From assembly GCA_041906145.1 (NCBI GenBank), contig JAYRJU010000005.1, positions 124,001 through 188,000 of the forward strand: a DNA stretch of 64,000 nt, given 5' to 3'. The stretch is from SHVO01 sp041906145 (GTDB lineage: Bacteria > Pseudomonadota > Alphaproteobacteria > Rhodospirillales > Rhodospirillaceae). The notes under the pieces are model-generated. The model was not told the DNA's origin and made no database searches. It saw only the letters and a program-made list of their open reading frames with translations. The translations under genes were made by a program, and so were the position numbers. This document shows, piece after piece, positions 1-7,665 of this stretch. Every line of letters starts with the position of its first letter. Positions within the stretch are counted from its first letter, which is position 1.

Positions 1-647
1 TGCAGCTGATAGATCGTCGGGCGCTTCAACTGGTAGCCGCGTAACGTAAGGGAGGAACCGAGAGCGGAGTGTTCGGCGAATTGGCGATTGAATTCATCAA
101 AGCCTCGGGGATCTTTTTCCTTATATCGGCGCCGGATCGGGCTATTGGCGTAATGGACGATGCCTTGTTCCATCCCAATATTGACCAGACGGTCTGCTAG
201 TTCCGCGCTGCCCGTTAGAAACTCAGCGCGAGTTTTTGGGTCGGAGCCGTGACCGGCTCCCGCCACCACAACGGAGAGCGCCATTTCGGGATGCGAGAGC
301 CCGAAATTTAGGGAGGCGTAGCCGCCCATGGAGAGACCCACTATGTGTGCCTTTTCGATTCCATAGTGCCGAAGGACATTCGCAGCGTCTTCGACCGCGT
401 GCGCCTGACTGTATTGGTCGACACTGCCCGGAACGTCGGACGGTGGATATCCGCGCGCGTTATAGGTGATGCATCGATATCGCTTCGAGAGAAAGCGAAC
501 CTGACTCTCCCAATTGCGGTAATCCCCGGCAAATTCATGGATGAAGATAATCGCGGTCCCTGCCCCAGTACTTTCGGAATAAAGGCGGACCCCGTTCGAT
601 TCCACAAAGACGTTTTGTGTATCTCCTTGCGGGTGTCGCTCAAACAT
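1..647 (-). CDS. alpha/beta hydrolase, C-terminus cut by window edge
   Basis: This is a cytoplasmic alpha/beta-hydrolase-fold protein whose 3' end lies beyond the window start. The N-terminal part reads as the typical fold, with an oxyanion-hole stretch IIFIHEFAGD near residue 30 and the nucleophile elbow GLSMGG near residue 95, so Ser is the likely nucleophile. No signal peptide is visible. The ATG at 647 overlaps the stop of the upstream transporter by eight bases (ATGTTTGA), which implies translational coupling and a shared substrate. The family covers C-C hydrolases, esterases and lactonases, and the sequence alone does not decide between them. Codon use looks less GC-biased than in the core genes further right. 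Confidence 0.85.
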   Translation of the reverse strand, partial: MFERHPQGDTQNVFVESNGVRLYSESTGAGTAIIFIHEFAGDYRNWESQVRFLSKRYRCITYNARGYPPSDVPGSVDQYSQAHAVEDAANVLRHYGIEKAHIVGLSMGGYASLNFGLSHPEMALSVVVAGAGHGSDPKTRAEFLTGSAELADRLVNIGMEQGIVHYANSPIRRRYKEKDPRGFDEFNRQFAEHSALGSSLTLRGYQLKRPTIYQL

Positions 648-2343
648 TGGGCCCCCGCGACGAATAAATATTGGTGTCCTTCGATTCACGGACGAAGAAG
701 AGGCAGATGACGAAGCACGCGGCGGCCAAAGTGACTGGATACCAAAGGCCTGCGTAGAGATTGCCCGTGCTCGCCGAAATCGCGAAAACCGTCGCTGGTA
801 GGAAGCCTCCGAACCAGCCAACGCCGATGTGGTACGGCAGCGACATGGCGGTGTAGCGAATGCGCGACGGGAACAGTTCCACAAGCATTGCGGCGATAGG
901 GCCGTAAGTCATGGTTCCGAACAGCATCAGCAGGGCGATGATGAAGATCGACATTGGAATGTTGATCTCGTCCGGATTCGCTGGCCCGGAATTGTATCCG
1001 TGCGCTTTTAATGCGTCAGTAAATTGGCCGCCAAATTGCTTTTCTTTGGCCGCCGCATCCGGGTCGAGACCGCTATAGGCCGGGATAACGGTATCCCCAA
1101 TTTGCACCTTCGCGACCGTCCCAGGTTCCGCCGCGACATCCTGGTAGTTCAGTCCCGCCCTGGTGACGATACTGCGCGCAATATCACAGGAACTCGTGAA
1201 CTTCGATGCTCCAGTTACGTTCCATTGAAAGGCGCATTCGCTTGGGTCGGCGACAACGGAAATAGGCGCCGAACTTTGGGCAGCTGCGAGGCTTGGATTT
1301 GCATATGCCGTGAGGGCCTTGAAAAGCGGAAAGAAGAACAGGGCCGCGAGCAGACATCCCGTGAGAAATACGGTCTTACGGCCTATCCGGTCCGAGAGCT
1401 TTCCAAAAACGACGTAAAACGGCGAGGTGAGAACCGTCGCGGCGATGATGAGAAGGTTGGCCGTCCCGCCGTCGACCTTCAGCGTTTGGGTGAGAAAGAA
1501 CATTGTATAGAACTGGCCGGCATACCAAACGACCGCCTGCCCCATCACCATGCCGAACAGAGCGAGCAGAACGAGCCGAAGATTTGACCACTGCCCGAAC
1601 GCTTCGGAAATAGGCGCCTTGCTCGTCCGGCCCTCCTCTTTCATGCGCTTGAACTCAGGGGACTCGTGAAGCTTCGCACGCACCCATACGGAGATCGCCA
1701 ACAGCACGATGGAAACCAGGAACGGCACGCGCCAGCCCCAGGCCGCAAACTCCGCCTCGCCGAGCAACGAGCGGGTCGTGAGAATGACGAGGAGCGAGAG
1801 TAGCAACCCCAGCGCCGCTGTGACTTGAATCCATGCGGTCTTTTCGCCGCGGTTCTTATTCGAGGTGTGTTCCGCCACATAAACCACCGCGCCCCCATAC
1901 TCGCCGCCGAGTGCAAGCCCTTGGAGCATTCGCATGAGTACGAAAAGAATTGGCGCCGCGATGCCTACTGAGGCGTACCCAGGTAGCAGGCCTATCACGA
2001 AGGTTGCGACACCCATCAACATAATAGTGACGAGGAAGGTGTATTTTCTGCCGACGATGTCGCCAATGCGTCCGAATACAAGGGCGCCGAATGGCCTGAC
2101 GGCAAACCCGGCTGCGAAACTAAGGAGTGTGAAAATGAATGCCGCTTGCGGATTTACGCCGGAAAAAAAATTTCGGGAGATTTCGGCAGCGAGCGATCCA
2201 ACGAGATAGAAATCGTACCACTCGAATGTCGTGCCTAGCGACGAAGCAATGATCACCCGCCGCTGCACGCGGTCGCCCCCTTCGGCGGCGGCAAACACCG
2301 GCTGCGCAATTGCGGACGAAATATTGTCTCCCCCGGCACTCAT
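640..2343 (-). CDS. MFS transporter, MHS (metabolite:H+ symporter) family
   Basis: This inner-membrane secondary transporter of 567 residues belongs to the metabolite:H+ symporter branch of the MFS. The signature is clear: SSLGTTFEWYDFYLVG in the first membrane segment, the loop motif FGRIGDIVGRKYTF, and LGGEYGGAVVYVAE. There are about twelve hydrophobic segments. A hydrophilic insertion of roughly 110 residues with two Cys lies in the second half, between FPLFKALTAY and MSIFIIALLM, longer than in classical 430-residue relatives. The start at 2343 is chosen over longer readings because a strong ribosome site, GGGAGGTAAT, directly precedes it. It probably imports an organic acid handled by the coupled hydrolase. 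The substrate is inferred only. Confidence 0.9.
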   Translation of the reverse strand: MSAGGDNISSAIAQPVFAAAEGGDRVQRRVIIASSLGTTFEWYDFYLVGSLAAEISRNFFSGVNPQAAFIFTLLSFAAGFAVRPFGALVFGRIGDIVGRKYTFLVTIMLMGVATFVIGLLPGYASVGIAAPILFVLMRMLQGLALGGEYGGAVVYVAEHTSNKNRGEKTAWIQVTAALGLLLSLLVILTTRSLLGEAEFAAWGWRVPFLVSIVLLAISVWVRAKLHESPEFKRMKEEGRTSKAPISEAFGQWSNLRLVLLALFGMVMGQAVVWYAGQFYTMFFLTQTLKVDGGTANLLIIAATVLTSPFYVVFGKLSDRIGRKTVFLTGCLLAALFFFPLFKALTAYANPSLAAAQSSAPISVVADPSECAFQWNVTGASKFTSSCDIARSIVTRAGLNYQDVAAEPGTVAKVQIGDTVIPAYSGLDPDAAAKEKQFGGQFTDALKAHGYNSGPANPDEINIPMSIFIIALLMLFGTMTYGPIAAMLVELFPSRIRYTAMSLPYHIGVGWFGGFLPATVFAISASTGNLYAGLWYPVTLAAACFVICLFFVRESKDTNIYSSRGPNV

Positions 2344-2585
2344 ATTACCTCCCGTACATAAATCAACTCGCGCAAACAGGCCCGCGCGCGCCACTAGTGT
2401 ACGCCCGTCCGGTAAAGACAGCATACGGCGGGGCTGCCATAGCCGGAAAATATGGAATAGTGATGCTGCAATCGCGTTTTTGTATCGAGGCGGAGCTTGC
2501 AACCAAGCTCACAATGCAGTGTCTTGGCGTCATAGGCGCGCCAGATGTCGCGCGGAGACCACCGCACGTTAGGGATATAACGCAG
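2344..2585. promoter_or_regulatory. divergent intergenic region, transporter / FAH hydrolase
   Basis: These 242 bases separate two divergent catabolic units and should hold both promoters. No regulator gene is encoded next to it and I see no strong palindrome. The open reading on the plus strand that runs into the FAH gene from here lacks a ribosome site and protein-like composition. Confidence 0.4.
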
Positions 2586-3404
2586 ATGATGAAACGGATG
2601 ACGAGACGTTCGGCGGTCACAGCCGCCGTAGGTGGTCTCGGCGCGCTTGCGGCAGGGCCAGCAGGATCTGCTGATGCTTCTCAAGCGATCAATCCACTAC
2701 TCTTCACCGTTCCCCAGGCGACTATACCAATTGTTGGAAGTAACTCTGTTTTCCCGGTGCGAAGGATCTATTGCATCGGCCGCAACTACGCAGCGCATGC
2801 GCGCGAGATGGGTGACGATCCGAACCGAGATCCGCCGTTCTTCTTTCAGAAGCCGACGGACGCAGTAGTGGTCGTTCAACCGGGATCGACTGGTACGATC
2901 GCCTATCCAACGCTGACGAAAAACTTCCACTACGAAATCGAGTTGGTGGCGTTCCTGAAGTCAGGGGGCCTCAACATTTCAGTAGCAAAGGCGCTCGATC
3001 ACGTGCTCGGCTATAGCGTGGGTCTGGATATGACCCGTCGCGACCTTCAGGATCAGATGAAGGCAGGACAGCGGCCCTGGGAGATCGGGAAAAGTTTCGA
3101 CGAGTCGGCACCCATGGGCTCGATACATTTGGTGGAAAAAGTCGGGCACCTCGCTAAAGGGCGTATCGCGCTTTCCGTAAATGGCGCTGTGAAGCAGAAT
3201 TCGGATCTCACCAACATGATCTGGAGCGTAGCCGAACAGATCGCGCAGCTGTCGCGCGCAAATGAACTGTTCGCCGGCGATATCATTTTCTCGGGCACGC
3301 CGGAGAATGTCGGACCCGTTGTCGTGGGCGACACCATGGTCGGAATGATCGCAGGACTTCCCGACCTTTCAGTCAAAGTCGGGGAAAGAGTGGATCGCGC
3401 CTAA
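2586..3404 (+). CDS. FAH-family hydrolase with Tat-like signal peptide
   Basis: This is a fumarylacetoacetate-hydrolase-family enzyme of 272 residues. Family marks are RRIYCIGRNYAAHAREMG, PPFFFQKPTDAV, the metal-binding EIE in HYEIELVAFLKSG, GLDMTRRDLQ, and SGTPENVGPVVVGD. Relatives hydrolyse or isomerise acylpyruvates and ring-cleavage products in the cytoplasm. Here the N-terminus reads MTRRSAVTAAVGGLGALAAG, a twin-arginine-type leader, which would place the enzyme in the periplasm and is unusual for the family. The start could be 2586 or the ATG at 2598; no strong ribosome site decides. It is transcribed away from the transporter and followed by two more genes with signal peptides. Confidence 0.88.
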   Translation: MMKRMTRRSAVTAAVGGLGALAAGPAGSADASQAINPLLFTVPQATIPIVGSNSVFPVRRIYCIGRNYAAHAREMGDDPNRDPPFFFQKPTDAVVVVQPGSTGTIAYPTLTKNFHYEIELVAFLKSGGLNISVAKALDHVLGYSVGLDMTRRDLQDQMKAGQRPWEIGKSFDESAPMGSIHLVEKVGHLAKGRIALSVNGAVKQNSDLTNMIWSVAEQIAQLSRANELFAGDIIFSGTPENVGPVVVGDTMVGMIAGLPDLSVKVGERVDRA

Positions 3405-3510
3405 AACGTTTCATAGGAAAGGGCGATGGGCACATCAGCATTCCGTATTTTCTGCGCCATCCCGCTGGCACCTATGGTGCATGTATGCACTGCAACAAAC
3501 GGGGGTCGCG

Positions 3511-4620
3511 ATGCTTCGGAAATCTCTCTTGGCTGCCACCATCTGCGCTTTATCTTTTCCGCTTGGGGCAGCCGAGCTCAAGTATGACCATTGGGTGAAG
3601 CTCACCCCGCAGACGGCGGTCATCGGAAACTTCCCCGCGCAGAAAGCGGCCATCCTCAGGATCAAGTCGGGCGACACCGTTCGCTTCGACGGGGGCGGTG
3701 GCAACCGCTGGGGCGATCAAGATCCCGACAAATGGTTAGCCTCGCAGAACGTGGCGACCACGGTCGCCGCGCACCCTGGCCTTTCGGAGACTCTCAAAGT
3801 CATCAACGAAGCCCCACGATACGCAAGCATTGAAACAGGCCACATTATTCTCGGGCCCATTGAGATCGAAGGTGCAATGCCGGGCGACATGCTGGAAGTC
3901 CGCGTTTTATCGGTTACTCCTCGCATTCCCTATGGGGTCGTTATGCTTCGTCCCGGAGGTGGTGGACTACCGGACGATCAAGACAAGAAAGTCCAAACTT
4001 CCGACCTGCGCACGATCCATATCGACCTCAAGCGGAATGTCGGGGTGTTCGCTAACAATATCGAAGTTCCGCTCGCCCCTTTCCAAGGCGTAATGGCCGT
4101 CCAGCCACCTGACTCCGACGGTCCCAACCGGCGTAGCGGACCCCCTGGGCTATTTGGCGGGAACCTCGACTGCAAGGAACTGGTAGCCGGCTCGACCCTT
4201 TACTTACCCGTGTATCATCCGGGAGCACGGTTCTTTACGGGCGACGACCACGGCGCACAAGGCGATGGTGAGGTTACGGGTACCGCGATCGAAACCGCGA
4301 ACACCTCGGTTCTCCAGTTCATTTTGCACAAGAACGTGAATCTCACGACGCCCCGCGCAGAAACGCCAACGCACTTCATTGCATTTGGGTTAGACCCGAA
4401 TCTCGAAGAAGCCATGAAAAAGGCTGTCCGGGAAGCCATCGCTTATATGAAGGATCGCAAAGGCCTCGACTACAACAGCGCCTATATGCTTTCCAGCGTC
4501 GGCGTCGATTTTCGGGTCACCCAAGTCGTCGACGGAACTAAAGGTGTCCACGCGATGATCCCGAAAAACGTCTTTAAGGACGGTGCCAAAGACTCCTACT
4601 GGTACAAGCCTGCCCGCTGA
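3511..4620 (+). CDS. exported acetamidase/formamidase-family protein
   Basis: This 369-residue protein belongs to the FmdA/AmdA acetamidase/formamidase family, which hydrolyses short amides to acid plus ammonia. It starts with a Sec signal peptide, MLRKSLLAATICALSFPLGA. Family features include HIILGPIEIEGAMPGDMLEV, the Gly-rich central loop followed by GNLDCKELVAGSTLYLPVYH, GARFFTGDDHGAQGDGEVTG, and the C-terminal SAYMLSSVGVDFRVTQVVDG. The start at 3511 is preferred over one ten codons upstream because it gives a clean signal peptide and follows GGGGG. It lies 106 bases after the FAH gene and 30 bases before the FG-GAP gene, so the three probably form one exported catabolic unit. Confidence 0.9.
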   Translation: MLRKSLLAATICALSFPLGAAELKYDHWVKLTPQTAVIGNFPAQKAAILRIKSGDTVRFDGGGGNRWGDQDPDKWLASQNVATTVAAHPGLSETLKVINEAPRYASIETGHIILGPIEIEGAMPGDMLEVRVLSVTPRIPYGVVMLRPGGGGLPDDQDKKVQTSDLRTIHIDLKRNVGVFANNIEVPLAPFQGVMAVQPPDSDGPNRRSGPPGLFGGNLDCKELVAGSTLYLPVYHPGARFFTGDDHGAQGDGEVTGTAIETANTSVLQFILHKNVNLTTPRAETPTHFIAFGLDPNLEEAMKKAVREAIAYMKDRKGLDYNSAYMLSSVGVDFRVTQVVDGTKGVHAMIPKNVFKDGAKDSYWYKPAR

Positions 4621-4650
4621 GTCCACAACAGCTGATAGAAGGAAAAGCGC

Positions 4651-6192
4651 ATGGCCCGTCGATCATCCGAGCTGTTTGTGGCCCTTGGCCTCGCACTTGT
4701 GCTGGCGCCTATGCTCGCCCAGTCGGCCGAGCAACCGCTGTTTAAGGCAGTACAGCCTGATTTATTCGCCCATCCGGGCGCTATAACGAGCGCTTGGGGG
4801 GATTTCAATAACGACGGTCACCTGGACCTTGCTGTGTCCTACAGGCACGGCGTGGTCCGCCTTTTCGACAACGACGGTCGCGGCAAGTTCACCGATGTCT
4901 CCGAGGAGGTCGGCCTGGGCCAGATCGGTAACGCCGAGGCCATGCAATCGATTGATGTGCGCTCCCTCGCCGTGGGCGACTACGACGCCGACGGGTATCT
5001 CGATCTCTACGTCGGCACAGTTGTCACTGGTAGAGCACCCGCGGGCGTGGACCTCAACCGCGGCTATTTATTTCATAGTGTCGAAGGCAAGAAGTTCACC
5101 GAGGTCGCAAAGCAACTGGGCGTCGACGTGACGAACGCCAGTATGCGCCAAGTGAGCTTTCTCGATTTCGACGGTGATGGACGGCTCGATCTTTTTGTGG
5201 CCGATCGCAAAGGCCCCAAATACCTCTTCCATAACGACGCCAACGGGGGGTTTACCGATATCGCCAGGCAAATCGGACTTACCGACCTCGGCTTTACGCT
5301 AGGCGCATGCTGGTTCGATATGGACTCAGATGGTCGTCTCGATCTGTTCTTAGCAAATCAGGACGGCGGCACTGACGTGCTCTACCATAATGTAAATGGG
5401 ACTTTTAAGGACATTGCCCCGTCCCTCAACATGAACCGTTATGGTCGGGCCAAGAACGAAGGCGGGGTAGGATGCAGCGTCGGCGACTACGACAATGATG
5501 GCAAGCTCGACCTATTCCTTGCCGCCTACGGGGAGAACCAGCTTTACCACAACGATGGCGGCGGCAAGTTCACCGAAGTGGGTTCGGCGACTGGTATCGA
5601 CCAGCGCAAAGGTAACTCAGTTTCCGCTTTCTGGGGCGACTACGACAACGATGGTCTTCTCGATCTATTTGTCACGGGCTTCAACTCCGAGAGAGAGCCC
5701 GAAGACCGCCTGTACCGCAATGTGGGCGGCCGTTTTGTTAACGTGCTCGCGCCCGGCACGGCCCTTAACGTCGCTGACCACGGCGTTCAGTGGGCTGATT
5801 TTGACCATGATGGGGCTCTCGACTTATCTGTCACAAACAATTTCTCTAAGACTGCGACTGCTCATACTGTACTTCACAACATCCTTGCCGAATCGCGCAG
5901 GCAAAGCTCCTTGCAGGTAATGGTGCTGGACCAGCAGGGGCGCTCCAACCGGCCCGGCTCTGAAGTTCGGCTTTACGACAACTCCGGCAAGCTCTTGGGT
6001 ACGAGGCTGGTTACGATATCCGAAGGGTATGATGCGCAGAGCGTTACGCCCGTACACTTTGGCTTGCCCACCAAGGATTTGATAACAGTCGAAGTAACCT
6101 ATTTCACCAAGACGGGGCGCTCCACGCAGCGGATGGAGAAAGTCGTACCAGCGGACTGGACTGGTAAGGTTTTGAAAATTACGCAGCGGTAG
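4651..6192 (+). CDS. exported FG-GAP/VCBS-repeat protein with ASPIC/UnbV-like C-terminus
   Basis: This secreted protein has 513 residues and an N-terminal signal peptide (ELFVALGLALVLAPMLAQSA). It contains seven beta-propeller repeats with Ca-binding DxDxDGxxDL cores, for example DFNNDGHLDLAV, DYDADGYLDLYV, DFDGDGRLDLFV, DMDSDGRLDLFL, DYDNDGKLDLFL, DYDNDGLLDLFV and DFDHDGALDLSV. The last 100 residues (LQVMVLDQQGRSNRPGSEV onward) resemble the ASPIC/UnbV domain that often follows such repeats. No catalytic motif is visible, so it is likely a binding or scaffold protein at the cell surface or in the periplasm. A good ribosome site, GAAGGAAAAG, precedes the start. Confidence 0.9.
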   Translation: MARRSSELFVALGLALVLAPMLAQSAEQPLFKAVQPDLFAHPGAITSAWGDFNNDGHLDLAVSYRHGVVRLFDNDGRGKFTDVSEEVGLGQIGNAEAMQSIDVRSLAVGDYDADGYLDLYVGTVVTGRAPAGVDLNRGYLFHSVEGKKFTEVAKQLGVDVTNASMRQVSFLDFDGDGRLDLFVADRKGPKYLFHNDANGGFTDIARQIGLTDLGFTLGACWFDMDSDGRLDLFLANQDGGTDVLYHNVNGTFKDIAPSLNMNRYGRAKNEGGVGCSVGDYDNDGKLDLFLAAYGENQLYHNDGGGKFTEVGSATGIDQRKGNSVSAFWGDYDNDGLLDLFVTGFNSEREPEDRLYRNVGGRFVNVLAPGTALNVADHGVQWADFDHDGALDLSVTNNFSKTATAHTVLHNILAESRRQSSLQVMVLDQQGRSNRPGSEVRLYDNSGKLLGTRLVTISEGYDAQSVTPVHFGLPTKDLITVEVTYFTKTGRSTQRMEKVVPADWTGKVLKITQR

Positions 6193-6410
6193 CGGACCAG
6201 CCAGTGTAGAATGGTGCAGAGGCGAGTTCACGGCGACCGCGCTTCGCGATTAAGAAAAAGCACGGAAGGCGGCCAGCCGCAATGTCGCTGCATTGTGCTA
6301 ATACCACTGAACCACGGGGTAGCCGCGGATACTCCCGCAGACACCTCCGCCTGCTTCGTACCCTTATCCGACGCCAAAATCGGACCGTCCAAGGTCCCAT
6401 TCTGCGACCG

Positions 6411-7094
6411 ATGCTCGACGACATCGAAAGCCTGCTGACTTCGGCCGGGATAGTCCACGACGGGAGTGAGTTTGCAGTCGCGTTTCGCGAGGCCGTAGCC
6501 AGTCGCCCACGGGATCGCACCTTAGCACTGCGCTTCCATGAAATCGCGTCGGCGAGCGACCCATTTGCGCACAAGGCGTTCCGGGCCTCAATTTCTTCGC
6601 TCGGTGCTCAGGTACGCGGCAAGTGGAAAGCAGCCGGTCATAAAGATGCCGCGCCCGTCGCGAGGCTGCTTACCGAGTCCGCAGATCAGGTTAGCGAAGC
6701 AGAGATTCAGCGGGTCAGGGAAGCCGCGGCCGAACTAGCGCAGTATCATGACAACGTCTCGCGAAACCGCACAAAACGACGTAATGACCTCGATACGGTG
6801 CTCATAGAACTAGCGGAGATCTTTGCTGTCCACAGCCGGTTCCCATTCAGCCGGTATGAGTTGGGCAAGGCGGAACGGAGTCGTCTAATTAAGTTCTTTA
6901 ACGTCGTCCTCACGCCGTTCTTGCCGAGCAAGCACATCAGTCCAAATGCACTATATCTGCGATGGAAGAGGTTGCAGCAGGAGAGGGGCAAACCCTTCGA
7001 CCACCAAGAAAAGCTCGAAAGCTTTCGTGGTGAACCGCGCAAGGCGCGGCGTAACCGATGGAAATTCAAGAGAAAATTAACGCCTAGGATTTGA
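6411..7094 (+). CDS. hypothetical protein at the recombination-module border
   Basis: I do not recognise this protein of about 227 residues. It is charged and apparently soluble, with an acidic N-terminal half (MLDDIESLLTSAG onward), helical Ala/Glu-rich stretches in the middle and a very basic tail (RKARRNRWKFKRKL) that could bind nucleic acid. No signal peptide or membrane segment is seen. The ATG at 6411 is the most reasonable start, but no good ribosome site supports it, and the reading frame is open further upstream. It lies between the cargo genes and the recombinase operon, so a role in the element is possible. Composition argues for a real gene, but only moderately. Confidence 0.5.
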   Translation: MLDDIESLLTSAGIVHDGSEFAVAFREAVASRPRDRTLALRFHEIASASDPFAHKAFRASISSLGAQVRGKWKAAGHKDAAPVARLLTESADQVSEAEIQRVREAAAELAQYHDNVSRNRTKRRNDLDTVLIELAEIFAVHSRFPFSRYELGKAERSRLIKFFNVVLTPFLPSKHISPNALYLRWKRLQQERGKPFDHQEKLESFRGEPRKARRNRWKFKRKLTPRI

Positions 7095-7166
7095 CCCTCA
7101 ATCCAAAGTCGCGTCCATCTGCTTACCTAGACGGCCAGTTCATCGTTGTGCGCACCAACGGCCGTA

Positions 7167-7331
7167 ATGAGCAGATCAAAGCCTTCTAATCCTGAGTCTC
7201 GCTCAAATACTCGTTCCTCAAACGAGTCGCTGCTCTTGCTGGTCCGGCTCCTCGCGCGCCAAGCCGCACGCGAACTTCTCGCGTCACCCCAGGAAGAGAA
7301 AGAGCCTGAAGCCGATGAGCACGCCGGGTAG
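7167..7331 (+). CDS. small protein upstream of the excisionase-like gene
   Basis: This small reading frame of 54 residues overlaps the start of the next gene by 17 bases. Its core, ESLLLLVRLLARQAARELL, predicts an amphipathic helix, and the flanks are Ser/Glu-rich and look disordered. No ribosome site is obvious, and longer starts upstream are possible. Its position as first gene of the recombinase operon suggests an accessory role, which is inference. Confidence 0.4.
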   Translation: MSRSKPSNPESRSNTRSSNESLLLLVRLLARQAARELLASPQEEKEPEADEHAG

Positions 7332-7530
7332 CCCGATCGAGGAGCTGATGCCGCTCCCGAAGGTCGCGAAGATCCTCAACATGTCCATGAAGACTTTGTG
7401 GCGGCGCATCAACGCCGGCGAGTTGGCCGTCGTTCGCGATGACGGTGTTGTCAGCGTCATCCCCGACGATCTCAGAACTTATATCAACAAGCGCCGGTCG
7501 CCTGCGCCGGCAGTCAAAGATGTCCTTTAA
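7315..7530 (+). CDS. excisionase-like helix-turn-helix protein
   Basis: This 71-residue protein carries a MerR/Xis-type winged helix of the HTH_17 kind: LMPLPKVAKILNMSMKTLWR is the recognition unit, followed by RINAGELAVVRDDGVVSVIP and DDLRTYINKRR. Such proteins act as excisionases or recombination directionality factors and can repress their own promoter. The start follows an AG-rich stretch, AGGAAGAGAAAGAGCC. It lies 135 bases upstream of three recombinase genes on the same strand, the expected place for an accessory factor of the element. Confidence 0.75.
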   Translation: MSTPGSPIEELMPLPKVAKILNMSMKTLWRRINAGELAVVRDDGVVSVIPDDLRTYINKRRSPAPAVKDVL

Positions 7531-7665
7531 AATTAAGCCTTTCTTCTGTCGGGAGAACATACCCGTCAGACCGCGAATAGACCTGATTGGTGTTATATCC
7601 CGAAATAAGGGGTTTGGCCCTGGGTGTCCTCCCGAGGCCGCAGATGTCCCGAAAGGAGCTTCCCG

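Noticed and set aside
6211..6438. Short plus-strand frame after the FG-GAP gene
   Set aside because: Arg/Cys-rich, no ribosome site, and it overlaps the better frame at 6411 in another phase.
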